Source of the DNA: Nitrosomonas communis
GTDB taxonomy: Bacteria > Pseudomonadota > Gammaproteobacteria > Burkholderiales > Nitrosomonadaceae
Assembly: GCF_001007935.1 (NCBI RefSeq)
Contig: NZ_CP011451.1
Coordinates: forward strand, 1,116,001-1,180,000
Direction of reading: 5' to 3'
DNA: 64,000 bases
Both the position numbers and the translations under genes were made by a program. Within the stretch, counting starts at the first letter, position 1. Each line of letters starts with the position of its first letter. Below the pieces are notes generated by a model that was not told the DNA's origin, ran no database searches, and saw nothing but the letters and a program-made list of their open reading frames with translations. Below, in pieces: positions 29,453 to 39,683 of the stretch.

Positions 29453-30039
29453 ATACCCTTCAATGTTAGGTTGATTTTTGCTTGCTTGATATTGCTTAGA
29501 TCGATTGGGAATCGCTGATAAACGCCAATCAGGACGAGTGGCTCAGCGTACACATGGTCCAGGTTATCCAGGCCGGACCAGACCACGGCTTTCGCGTTTG
29601 CTTGGTCTCTAAATTGTTTAACCGTATTTACTCGATTAGCCTCTGTTGCCAGCTCAAGTTCAATGACTGGCTGGCTTGGCACGGGTGTGAGTGTTGCTTT
29701 GCCAAATGCATCCCACGTGATTTCGCTATAGTTTTCAGCATCCGATACCGGATTCCATTCTATGTCTCCCAAGTGTATTGCCTGGCCTACTGCGAATCGT
29801 GATAGCTCGCACGTACCGGATGGATCTGTTAACGTAACAGTAATGACCGAATCACCCACTGGCGGCACATCAAAAGTGGCCGTTATCTTGTCGTAGATAA
29901 AAGGCGAGAAGCACCACTCGTAAGGTGTGGTTGCATGGCGATTCAGTAAATCCTTATTAATCGTTAATACAGTTGGTCCGCTTAGCCCATCCTTCACGGT
30001 AATCACTGCAGTTGCCGCTTTGAGCCCTTCCAGCATCAC
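29449..30039 (-). CDS. Phage tail protein, unknown
   Basis: 196 residues, mostly predicted beta-strand, e.g. TATFDVPPVGDSVITVTLTD and ATLTPVPSQPVIELEL. It overlaps both neighbours by 4 bp in an ATGA arrangement, so it is translated as part of the tail operon. I do not recognise a named family. Position after the tape measure suggests a distal tail or tail-tip component. Confidence 0.6.
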   Translation of the reverse strand: MMLEGLKAATAVITVKDGLSGPTVLTINKDLLNRHATTPYEWCFSPFIYDKITATFDVPPVGDSVITVTLTDPSGTCELSRFAVGQAIHLGDIEWNPVSDAENYSEITWDAFGKATLTPVPSQPVIELELATEANRVNTVKQFRDQANAKAVVWSGLDNLDHVYAEPLVLIGVYQRFPIDLSNIKQAKINLTLKGI

Positions 30040-30365
30040 GCGTTAATGCGTCCGCCGGGTCGTATCACGACCGTCATAGGCGAGGTTCCCACGCTTGGAT
30101 TGCCTTGGTTCCAGTCGAACATGCGGAAGCGATTGGTGTAGCATTTGAGGAACCATTTGTCAGGTGATGTGGCAGGAGGGTTATTGAGATTGCTGGCTAC
30201 CAGCGACTTATATACCAGATGGCTATCGGCAGTGATCACGCTGACCTCGGCATCTTGTGCATAAGTGGTGCCGGAACTCCAGGCAGGCTCTCCCGCATAC
30301 GGTTCAGCAATAGTGCTGCTGACAAAGCGTGCATCAGTGATGTCAATCGGGAGAAATGCTTTCAT
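30036..30365 (-). CDS. Phage tail-tip protein with a chitin-binding-like motif
   Basis: 109 residues. PAWSSGTTYAQDAEVSV and the later HLVYKSLVASNLNNPPATSP, DKWFL resemble the W-x-x-x-x-x-Y-x-x-G-x-x-V and VYxSLxxxNxxxxP repeats of small carbohydrate-binding modules common in tail proteins. Overlaps its neighbours by 4 bp on each side. Probably a structural tail component; the exact role is unknown. Confidence 0.62.
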   Translation of the reverse strand: MKAFLPIDITDARFVSSTIAEPYAGEPAWSSGTTYAQDAEVSVITADSHLVYKSLVASNLNNPPATSPDKWFLKCYTNRFRMFDWNQGNPSVGTSPMTVVIRPGGRINA

Positions 30366-30956
30366 GCCGTTTTAGTCCTGAGAGCAGTCCCGCCTTGTGT
30401 TACAGCGTCGAACTTGTTTGACATGCGACGGTTGTACTCGCGCACTTGCTTTATCTCTTCGCGTAGCAGGCGCAATTCTGCAATCACATCATCTTGATTC
30501 AACTGGATAGATTGATTATTGTTAGTGGTAGATGTGTTAGGTCTGGCGCTTTCCACAATCGGAGATGGGCCAATATCCTCACCAATAAAACCACCTTCAG
30601 CAAAGCCGGATGGCTTGCCATCTTTGCCTGCCTTATGCAGCCTCTCCAGCGTATCAAGACCGATGCTCTCTACCGCTGAGGCAGAGAACACATACTCCCG
30701 ACCATGCACGATGCCGACCGGCTCATCTGTGCCAGCATTGCCGGTATAGCCTCCACTTGCAAAGCCGCGATTCAGCTCTACATGCTGCAACTCACGCACA
30801 TGGTCAAAGATGGATTTACGCGATCTATCATGCTGGCTTTGTATATATGCCGCATTGACTACATCTTTGAGGATGTTTGCTTGCGTGATCCGTTCGCGGA
30901 TAACATCATTGGCCGCCCTGGACTTTTCAAAGATACGTTTGGCATCAATGACATTA
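30362..30956 (-). pseudogene. Tape measure protein, C-terminal piece separated by IS5
   Basis: About 197 residues from the IS edge to the stop. It contains GFASGGYTGNAGTDEPVGIV and HGREYVFSASAVESIGL, a repeat also present upstream of the IS (GGFTGSGGKFKPAGIVHAGE), typical of tape measure C-termini. Removing the IS plus one 4-bp duplication (1344 bp, a multiple of three) restores the frame with 32,297-37,869 exactly. It has no start of its own except chance methionines, so it is part of the broken gene. Confidence 0.85.
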
Positions 30957-32296
30957 GGGCACCTCTAAAAATACCTAAAAAAAGCAAATCAATTCAACCA
31001 GGAGGGCAATTTCACTTGATTCTCAAAGTTTTTCTGTCCAATAATTAAATTTTTCTAAATTCAAGGTGATTCGGGTTGTTATCTTCTCGTTTTTGCTCCC
31101 TTTAAGCCATTTCGGGCGCACTAACCCTATCGAAACTGAAATACCCTTTTCGAATCAGCGTCGCTACACGCTTGATGTTATAGACGAGGTTGAGTAAGCC
31201 TATTTGTACTTTTGCTCTCCCATAACCTATGGTACGAATCGTGATTCCGCCCAGTTCATTCGTCATCGAACCAAACACATGCTCGACTCGTGCACGCACC
31301 CGTGATTTCTCTTTGTTACTGGATTTTTGTGCTTGCGTGAGGGGATGATTGCGAGCGCCTTTTTCGTGAATCTGACTCGTGTATTTTGAGGTGACCAGAC
31401 TTTCTTCCTGTGCATTGCTGCGGTATGCTGAGTCCGCATAAATATCTGCGCCTCCCACTTCAGGGGATTGCAGCACTTCTTCCAAAACCTGACTGTCATG
31501 AATTTGCGCTGAAGTAACTTCCCATGTGGTTATCAGCTTGGTATCGCGATCCATATTGACGTGATCTTTGTAACCATAAAATGATTCGCTGTTCTTCTTC
31601 GTCCAACGCGCATCAATGTCTTTTTGCGCCAGTTTGTGGGGATTCTGTCCCCATTCAATCGGAACGGCATCTTCTTTAATCATCTTGTTTTCTTCACGTG
31701 TATTGCGTTGTTTAGGCACACTCACAAAGGTCGCATCAATGATCTGACCTGACTTCAGTTCTACCTCCAACTCTCGTAAACATTCATCGAATCTTGCAAA
31801 CAGACGATCCATCAGATGGTTCTCTTTCAACTCTTCCCGGAACGACCACATGGTCTTTGCGTCAGGCACTACCCCTGCCAGACCAAGTCCCAAAAACCGC
31901 ATGAAACTCAACCGGTCCCGGACTTGATACTCCAGCCGATCATCCGACAGATTATTCATTCTTTGTAATACCAGCATTTTGAATAGCATCACCCGATCAA
32001 AGGGTTTGCGGCCTGCTTCACTTTTCCGGGGCTTCGTCGTTGTCTCTGCAAGAAGATCAGCGAATAGATTCCAATCGATTATGCGATTCAGCTCTTCAAG
32101 CGGATCATTTAACTTACTTAGCTGAGCATATCGATTGTCAAGGTCAAAAAAACCGAGTTGCATGGTGAGGACTCATATCGGGGAGCATAATCTCATTATT
32201 ATACATTTGAAACAACGTGTTATCCTGGACAAATCAAGAAAATACTACTTTCTCCTAACGCGCCTCATTTTATAGCTTGAATTTTTAGAGGTGCCC
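30957..32296 (-). mobile_element. IS5-family insertion sequence in the tape measure gene
   Basis: 1340 bp with terminal inverted repeats GGGCACCTCTAAAAAT at both ends, flanked by a 4-bp target duplication ATTA (30,953-30,956 and 32,297-32,300). It encodes one intact transposase. Intact ends, intact transposase and a perfect duplication indicate a recent insertion. It splits the tape measure gene. Confidence 0.93.
31102..32163 (-). CDS. IS5-family transposase
   Basis: 353 residues, full length for the family. The N-terminal DUF772-like part has KPFDRVMLFKMLVLQRMNNL; the DDE core shows GQIIDATFVSVPKQR (first Asp), GGADIYADSAYRS (second Asp) and RARVEHVFGSMTNEL (Glu). It inserts the element by cut-and-paste. 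The frame is intact, with no slippage needed. The 5' end of the gene lies about 130 bp from the inverted repeat. Confidence 0.94.
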   Translation of the reverse strand: MQLGFFDLDNRYAQLSKLNDPLEELNRIIDWNLFADLLAETTTKPRKSEAGRKPFDRVMLFKMLVLQRMNNLSDDRLEYQVRDRLSFMRFLGLGLAGVVPDAKTMWSFREELKENHLMDRLFARFDECLRELEVELKSGQIIDATFVSVPKQRNTREENKMIKEDAVPIEWGQNPHKLAQKDIDARWTKKNSESFYGYKDHVNMDRDTKLITTWEVTSAQIHDSQVLEEVLQSPEVGGADIYADSAYRSNAQEESLVTSKYTSQIHEKGARNHPLTQAQKSSNKEKSRVRARVEHVFGSMTNELGGITIRTIGYGRAKVQIGLLNLVYNIKRVATLIRKGYFSFDRVSAPEMA

Positions 32297-35200
32297 ATTA
32301 TTTATATCGCTTATGCTCTTGATGTCATTTTGCGCGTTTAACGTAGAGGCCGTGCTCTCGATATCGCGTATGTCAACAACACTGCGGATATTCTCATCTA
32401 TCGAACTGATGCGCTTGATCTGATCGAGCGTCTGGCTTTTATCAGAGATGCTCAATGCGTTAAGAATATTCCGGGTGTCCCTATCTGTAATGCTGGCTAC
32501 AGATTTATAAGCACGCTCTTCAATTGAGTCTAATGCAGTATTAGAGAGATTCGTTATATCGCTAACGCTCCGAGCATTACTAATATTGCTCTTGCTGCTT
32601 ACAAAAGATGCATCTGTTAATTTCTTGCCAACGCTACTGAGCAGATCATTTTTATTGGTTTCTGATGTAATGTTTGCCCGGCTGAGAAGATCGCGTCTAG
32701 TTTCGCTTGATACCGCTCTGTTCTCAAAGATATGCTTGGCATTAATAACATTGTCGATATGGCTTGTGCTGCGTGTATCGTTTAACACATTCAGCGCATT
32801 AGCTGTTTCCTCAATTTTTGAGATTGATTTTTGCTCTTTCTCAAATTCCTTGATGAATTCCTGCTTGTTTCTCAAATCGCTATGCTCATGGATGATCGAT
32901 GCATCACTTAACGCATGGCGTTCAGTTGATGAGTCAGCAAATCGATTCATCGCATTAATCACATTGCTAACCATGAGCTGCTTGCTGGTACCGACTAGAC
33001 CGCCGGTTGCATAACCTTCCGGCTCTCCTCGTTTGGCGGATTCGTGCAAACTGTCAAGCGCACCTACACCAATGTTCCTGACTGCCTCTTGGCTGAACAC
33101 ATACTCGCCAGCATGAACGATACCGGCAGGCTTGAACTTACCGCCTGAGCCGGTGAAGCCACCGTCTGAATATCCTCTGGAATCCAGCCGCTTCAATCCA
33201 TTGTCGTCATAGAATTTATTAATGTCGGCAATAGAGACTCCGATGGAACGTGAAAGCTGTTCAATGTTTACGTCAAACTGTTGAGCCGTTTTCGCTACTT
33301 TGAGTAAATCGTTTTTATTGGCCTGGTAGAAGTCACTGACCAACTGATCAGATATTCCATAAGTAGGAGTAGCGGAAATGCTAGGAGTCACGGCTTCAGA
33401 TAGTCTGGGTACTCCCAATGCATCGGTAGTCGCGTTGATTTCGCCAATCGAGTATCCGGTAGCTTTGGATATATCACCGGAACTATAACCTAGCTCTAAA
33501 GCCTTGTTATAAATCTTAAGAGGATCATTTATGTTGGCATCTACAAAAGCCTTGATCTCTGCATCACTTGCCTTTGTCTTAATACCTGAACCGCTAAAAC
33601 TAAACGAGCTGAATCCTCCGCCACCACCGCTGCCAGCACTGCCTGAGCCGCTTGCGTTAGCTGTATTTATAGCTGCCTGGAAGTTTTGAAGCGCATCAGC
33701 AATGGTTTTAGTGTTTGTTTCGATTCCGTTCAGAATATCAATCTGCGTTTTAGCATCTTCCAGAATCTTATCTAGCCGTGTCATTTCACTCTTGAAACCA
33801 TCTTCAAGAGATTTTTTAGATTCTTTCAATGCATTGAGAGAACGTTCCTCTGTACTCAACTGATCGTCAGTCAATGCGCCCAGCTCACCCAGCATGCTAG
33901 CGGTCTTAGCCTGCTCGAATGCAAAATCAAAACTAGTCGTAAAGCCCGAGGTGGATTGCTGCTTCAGTACGTCCAAAGCTTGGCTGATATCATCTAAATT
34001 CGGCAATCCGCCACCAGCCCGCGCGGTAGTAAGCGCCGCTTCAATCTGAGCTTTAGCCTCACTCCGTTCCATTGGACGGATAGCATTGATCGTATTTTTG
34101 AATGCATCTGACAGGGACTTCAGTTTGCTGATTGAATCAGTAACGCTCTCGATCTGGGTATTGATTCCATCCAGTGCGGTATTGTATTCATTGGTCAGCC
34201 TGGTGCGCTCGGCATCAACTGATCTTTGAAGATTTGCATAAGCTTTATTGACTGCATTCAAGCTGTCTTGATCAATACTGTTAAAAAAGTCAGCAGTTAT
34301 GCCCGCCGCACGCATCATTTCATCAGTAAGCACTCCGCCAGCATTAACGCATTCCCTCAGCGCTTCAGTTATCGCCTCCCTGCCCATGTCAACAGATAGC
34401 CCGAACTGACTGAGCGCATCGTTAGCCATGATGCGCTTAATGCCAGTCACTTCCTCTGGCGCAAACATCCCGGCAAGAGATAGTAGATTTTGGTTGTCAT
34501 TCGCTTTTTTCAAATCGACAGAATTTAAATAATCGAGCGTAATGCCAACCGCGTTCATCACGCTTTGAGCAGCAGCAGTCAGCAACCCGCCGGAGCTTAC
34601 AAACTCTCTGACGTATTCTATTAGCTGCTCTCTGCTGATATCTGCCGATATTCCAAACTGGCTGAGCGCATCGCTCATCATGGAGTATTTAATACCTAGC
34701 ACTTCATCGGGAGCGAGGTTGCCAGCTAAGGACAATAAGTTCTGATTGACGCTTGCTTTTAACTGATCTGCAGCATTTTTGACATTCAAGAATGCTGGCG
34801 CAAGTTCCAGCAATTTACTGGCTGTTTCAACCGAGACGCCGCCAACCTCAGTGACTGATCTGATCAGCCCAGCGTATTGCTCTTTGGTCATGTCAGCAGA
34901 TAGACCAAGCTTGCCAAGCCCACGGTTCAACAGCTCAAGGCTAGTGGCGTTAACTTCCTGCTGAGACATGAAGTTCTCTGAGAAGAAACTAATCTGCTGA
35001 TTGAGCTTGTCTATGCCGCCTACCTGCTGAACCAGTTGCGAGCGATGATCAAAAGACATGCCGCCAACTGCTTCTGTCGCAGCATTGGTTGATCCGCTTA
35101 ATAAAGACGCAGCACTTTCCAGGCTAACGAACTCCGTGCCCAGTCTAGATAAGGTCTGAAGCGCATCTTCCCCTTTGCGACTAAACTCAGCAATGCCAGG

Positions 35201-37869
35201 CACAAGTGCATTGACCATTTCATCGGTGATGCGTATCAGCTCTGCGCTAATTTGTTCCTCGGTTAGCTGTTTGCCGCTCTCGGACGCCACTTGAATCTGA
35301 GTAGAGAAATCATCAAGAGGCTGTTTGCTGATATGCAGGCTGTCAGCTACCGTGTAAAGTGATTTAGAAACGCTGGCAGTTGTTTCATTGATTACCTTGG
35401 TTATAGCCTTTGAAGTCTCAGTTAAGCTTTCCTCGTAGGAACTTAGCTTATTATTATCCGTGCTGAACTCATTGGTAACCATGTCAACACTGACAAAATC
35501 GCGCTTGTCACTGACAAAAGTTCCGCCCTTCGCCTTAAAGTTGGTACGGATGGCACCATTTTCCACGCCCTCAGCACCCACCATGGCGTCGATTAAGGTC
35601 TCTTTCTGTCTCAACGGGCCTCGGCCAAACAGCGCGTTTAAGGTGCCACCCAAGATGCCGCCGATGGGACCAAGCAGGGCCGTACCGACCGCTGAGGTGA
35701 TCATGCTATTCATGCCAAACAACTTTTTATCGCCGCCAATCATGGTTCCACCCATGAAGCCAGCCGCTAGAGCGGCGACTGGCGCAGCAATTTCAGCAAA
35801 CGACGCCATGATTGGCGCTAAGGTAGCGGCAAACTCACCCGCCATCACACCGGCTTGAGCCGCCATGCCAGCTCCCATCGTCGCACTTTCTGCGGCTATA
35901 AAACTGGCTGCCTGAGCCCCTCCAGTCATGCCTGCGCTAAATGACCCAAATAGAGTACCTGCGTTAGACCCAAAGCTGGCCAGGCTCATAGCATTGGATC
36001 CAAAGTTGGCTATATCCGCCAACCCAATCCCACTGGATCCGCTACCGGTTGCGGTACTGCCAGACAACCCAAACGAACTGAACAGCGACGCCATATTGCC
36101 GGTTGGCTTATTAAACAGTGCACCCCAAATATCAGCGGCCAGCGCCTGCACCAGCATTTGCTGAATCGCTTGCGCAAAACCATCCACCATATCGCCAAAC
36201 CGACCATTTATGCCATCAAACAGCGCATCCCCTAGCGCGTTTTGCAGGTTACGTTGCGCCTGGATAGCGAATTGGGATATCTCATCCAATGCATCACGTC
36301 CAGCCTTGCCGGTTTTAAGAAATTATTCTTCAGCCTGCTTTAACGCTCGATTGTAGGTTTCCTGGCTGATCGCGGTTCCATCGGTAGCATTGCGCGCTTC
36401 ACTGAGAATCTGAACCTGCCTGTCGTATTTTTCCTGATCGGTTAGAACGCTCTCGGTGATCTGTTGATAGCGTTGTAAATTCTTGGTGATCGAATCAATC
36501 TGGATCTGTTGCGCTTTGAGCGCCTGGTTTTCCTGTTCTATTTTATCGATGAGAGGTGCAGCAACGTCAAGCACACCAAGCTTGGCAGCCTCTAGTCGCT
36601 TAATTTCGGTAGACGTTAATCCAGATTGACTGGCCTCTTTAATGAGAGCATCTAAAAATCTCTGACTTTCTGAAACAGAGGTTTTGGTAACTGTTGCTGT
36701 TTTTGTGTATTCTTCTTGCGCTTTCTGTAGGGCTCGATTGTATGTTTCCTGAGTAATGCGGCCAGCCTTGAGCAAACTGTTCAGTTCTTTCTGGGTTTGA
36801 GCGTATTTCTCACTTGGCGAGATAACTGATTCAGTGATTTTCTGGCCGCGCTTAACCATATCTTCAGTCAATTTGTTAGCTGAGGATGCGGTCGACACAG
36901 CGCTTTCTTTTATTTTTTTGTTGGCGGAAATCGTCATTTTATAGAGATCATCAATAGCGTTTTGATAATCTTCTCTAGCCTGGTCGAACTCTCTCTGAGG
37001 GAAGAAAAAATCACCCCGTATAGGTATATTTTTGATATCGGCAATATCAGCAACCTTCTGCCGCAATTCTTCGACTTTGACCTTTTGTTTTTCTATTTTG
37101 GAAAGATTTTCAGCTGATCCCACGCCAGCCATATGCTTATCAAAAGCAGAAAGATTTTCTGATGAGCCAAATACACCTGCCATGGCATTGGCTAATCTCG
37201 TGGCGAGCTGGATACCGCTAGATAGAAAATCAATCAGGCCGGTATTGCCGATCGCCACTTTCATTTCAAACATGGCGGTATTAAACCGGTTGATTTGCGC
37301 TTGCAATCCCTGTGCGGCTTGCTGAGACTGCGCCCCGAATGTTTTCTCCAGTTCTGCCGCCAGTTTTGGCAATAATTCCTCGGCCGTAAGCTTTCCGCTT
37401 GAAACGAGAGCATTAAGCTCTGTTGTAGTCATGCCCATTGAACGAGCTGCAATTTGTAACGCGCCAGGCAAGCGTTCGCCAAGTTGGCCAGAAAGCTCTT
37501 CCAAACTTACCTTACCTTTACTAACCATCTGTTGCACAGCCAGCAACGCTCCGCTTGCTTCGTCAGTAGACAGACTGAGCGATACAGAAGCTTTAGAAAT
37601 GCCTTCAAAGATATCGCGCGTAGCTTGCCCTTCTAACGCAGTTCCTTTAGCCGCCGCAGCTAATCTGGAGAATTGCTCCGCAGATACCCTCAAGTCTAGC
37701 CCAAGTTCATTAGAGGTTTCCCGCAGGAATTGCATAGCATCATTGGATGCATCGACGCTCCCCAAGCCTACCTGGAGTGTATTATTGAGCTTTTCAATGT
37801 CTAAAGCCGCATCCGCTACCGATTTGATGCTTTGGAAGGATGCGAATCCCGCCACCATACCTAGTGCAC
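32297..37869 (-). pseudogene. Phage tape measure protein, truncated and interrupted
   Basis: Two long frames, 36,323-37,858 and 32,285-36,289, are in the same phase and are separated only by a TAA at 36,323-36,325 (reading KQAEE-stop-FLKTGKAGRDALDE). The N-terminal part (SALGMVAGFASFQSIKSVAD, LNNTLQVGLGSVDASNDAMQ) and DEISQFAIQAQRNLQNALGD are typical of lambda-like tape measures, with hydrophobic Gly/Ala stretches and long helices after that. The IS3 copy B removes the start of the protein, the IS5 element splits off the last ~200 residues, and the ochre codon splits the middle. The intact gene would have encoded over 2000 residues. The protein sets tail length and helps DNA ejection, so tails cannot be normal. 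Confidence 0.85.
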
Positions 37870-37937
37870 TGATGTGGTTCCCTGTAACTGGACAACCTGA
37901 AAGAAAGTTCAGCTCTGATATGTATAGTTAAACAGGT

Positions 37938-38766
37938 TCAGGCAACCCGATCAATTCTTGGATCACTATAGTAGATTTCATCAGGCGTAAGACGGTCAAG
38001 GCTTTGATGAAATCGTTCTTGATTGTACCATTCAAACCATGTGGATAAATTCTGCTTTATCTCCTTCAGATTATTGAATTCTCTGGTATATAAAAGCTCA
38101 TACTTAACTGTCCGCCAAAGTCGTTCAACAAAAATGTTGTCATAGTAGCACCCCCTTGCCATCCATGCTGATCTGAATATGATGATCTTTTAGTATGGAG
38201 GTAAATGCTTCGCTGGTAAACTGTACGCCCTGGTCGGTATTCATGATCTGTGGACAGCCATAATCCTGGATGGCTGCCTCCAGCGCCTGAGTACAAAAGT
38301 CAGTATCCAAGGTATTGGACAAGCGCCAGCTCAACACCTTACGCGAATGCCAGTCGATGATGGCAACCAGATAGCCAAAGCCTTTCTCCATGGGGACATA
38401 GGTTATGTCGGCAGCCCAAACCTGATTGGGTTTATTAATGACAAGTTCTCTAAGCAGATAAGGATAGACCTTATGCTGTTTGCTTGAGATGCTGGTCCTG
38501 GGTTTTGGAGCTATGCTGACAATACCGAGTGTCTTCATTAAGGAAGAGGCTTTCTTGCGCCCTAACATGATTCCCTGGCGCTGAAACCAGGTAGCATAAC
38601 TGCGTGAGCCATATTGTGGCGTCTTTAAGTACTGTTCATCCATCATGCGCAGCAGAACCAGATCAGCATTACTGATTGGTTGCGGTTGATAATAATAAGT
38701 TGAGCGCGCCAGATCCAGCAGCTGACATTGACGAGTTTGACTAAGTTTGCCATGGGGCTCAATCAT
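37938..38766 (-). pseudogene. IS3 OrfB, copy B, frameshifted
   Basis: The copy A protein is matched up to ISMDGKG, then the frame shifts because of five instead of four G residues (38,151-38,155) and ends at VLL-stop. The remaining 3' part (GCYYDNIFVERLWRTV to the end) is open in the other frame down to 37,938. The catalytic Glu is in the lost part, so this copy is inactive by itself but could be moved by the copy A transposase. Confidence 0.9.
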
Positions 38767-38786
38767 CTCTTTGCGTTCTACAAGAC

Positions 38787-39068
38787 TTAATGATTGAGCT
38801 TTCTTGCTAAAAAATCGCGTTCTACCGCCAATTGACCAATAACCCGGTGCAGGTCATCTGTTGTAGGCTGCTCCTTATTGGCGGCAGTATTATTTTTACA
38901 AAACAGCTCGGCAGCTTGCTCAATGAGTTGCCGTTTCCAGCTATTGATCTGCGTGGGATGTACATTATAACGCGCTGCTAATTGGGGGACAGTTTCATCA
39001 CCACGTATCGCTGCCAGCGCTAGTTTTGCTTTGAATTCGCTCGAATATTGTATGCGCTTTTTACTCAT
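38787..39068 (-). CDS. IS3-family transposase OrfA, copy B
   Basis: 93 residues identical to the OrfA of copy A, with helix-turn-helix PQLAARYNVHPTQINSW and the same A-AAG slippery site before the stop. It still encodes an OrfA protein, which in IS3 elements can act as a repressor of transposition even when OrfB is broken. Confidence 0.9.
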   Translation of the reverse strand: MSKKRIQYSSEFKAKLALAAIRGDETVPQLAARYNVHPTQINSWKRQLIEQAAELFCKNNTAANKEQPTTDDLHRVIGQLAVERDFLARKLNH

Positions 39069-39135
39069 TGTTATTAAGCTCCTTTTTAATTCTGCCAGAG
39101 CTTAACAACCTGTACAGTTTTTGGGTACCACTTCA

Positions 39136-39217
39136 CATCCACGCGGTTCGAATTACCCACACGGGATTGATGCTGGGAAGGACCCGTGATCATTTGTTGA
39201 ATACTAATGGTCGTCAT
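39136..39217 (-). pseudogene. Small phage ORF truncated by IS3 copy B
   Basis: ATG 39,217 has a good ribosome binding site (AAAGGAGTAAGAAATG) and overlaps the stop of the 70-codon gene before it. It reads MTTISIQQMITGPSQHQSR for 27 codons and then runs into the IS end, where it would stop after 17 more codons. The rest of the gene is gone, together with whatever followed. I do not recognise it. Confidence 0.65.
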
Positions 39218-39416
39218 TTCTTACTCCTTTCTTTTTATCAACCCACATATCGCCAGTGATCCCACCGATAGCCATACCTTCAGTGGATGGTGTACCCAGC
39301 TCACGCTCACCTTCCTTCAGATACACCAGCTTGAGGTCATCGCCAAACACAGCCCGCACCTCATCGGCCAGCTTGCACGCTTGCGGGAATTGCTGCCTCA
39401 CCTGTTCTTTTTTCAT
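39204..39416 (-). CDS. Small phage protein, unknown
   Basis: 70 residues: a helical N-terminal half (QFPQACKLADEVRAVFGDDL) then LKLVYLKEGERELG and a polar C-terminus. It directly follows the iteron region and precedes a truncated ORF. The start ATG 39,416 is followed by KKEQVRQQ. Phages commonly carry a protein of this kind near replication genes, but I cannot give it a function. Confidence 0.6.
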   Translation of the reverse strand: MKKEQVRQQFPQACKLADEVRAVFGDDLKLVYLKEGERELGTPSTEGMAIGGITGDMWVDKKKGVRNDDH

Positions 39417-39683
39417 GGGTTCCTAACCTTGTCTGAGGTTAGGAATAGGTTAGAAAGCTGAAAACGAGCATCTGTGCTTGTTCTTCCTAACCTTCCTAAC
39501 CTTCCTAACCTATGTATGACTAAATATATAAAACAGAAATAGCCTATACGCGCGTGTGTGCGCGTACGTGCGCGCGCGGTGAGGTGCGGAAGGTTAGGAA
39601 GGTTAGGAAGAAGCCCAGCCCATGCGGCTTTTGGGGTTCCTAACCTATCCGCGAGGTTAGGAAGAGGTTGGGAACTTATGATG
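39417..39683. other. Candidate prophage replication origin: iterons plus alternating purine-pyrimidine tract
   Basis: 267 bp between helicase and a small ORF. The 9-mer TTCCTAACC occurs five times (39,420; 39,484; 39,493; 39,502; 39,637) and its complement GGTTAGGAA four times (39,437; 39,592; 39,601; 39,655), with three tandem forward copies facing two tandem reverse copies. Between these is an AT-rich stretch (39,512-39,541) and a strictly alternating pyrimidine-purine run of 34 bases at 39,545-39,578, mostly CG, able to form Z-DNA. Iterons, AT-rich segment and location beside primase/helicase genes fit a phage origin. A minus-strand frame through it is low complexity and is not called. Confidence 0.6.

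Larger units (their letters stand above)
37870..39135 (-). mobile_element. IS3-family insertion sequence, copy B
   Basis: 1266 bp, same ends as copy A but on the minus strand. It differs by at least one base: an extra G (C5 run at 38,151-38,155) that breaks orfB. Flanks are GTGCAC (tape measure side) and CATCCA (replication side), with no target duplication. It joins a truncated tape measure gene to a truncated small ORF of the replication arm, where head and packaging genes should lie. Confidence 0.92.

Noticed and set aside
24472..39135. Composite transposon formed by the two inverted IS3 copies
   Set aside because: The outer flanks (ATTGA and CATCC) do not form a target duplication, and the segment between is ordinary prophage.
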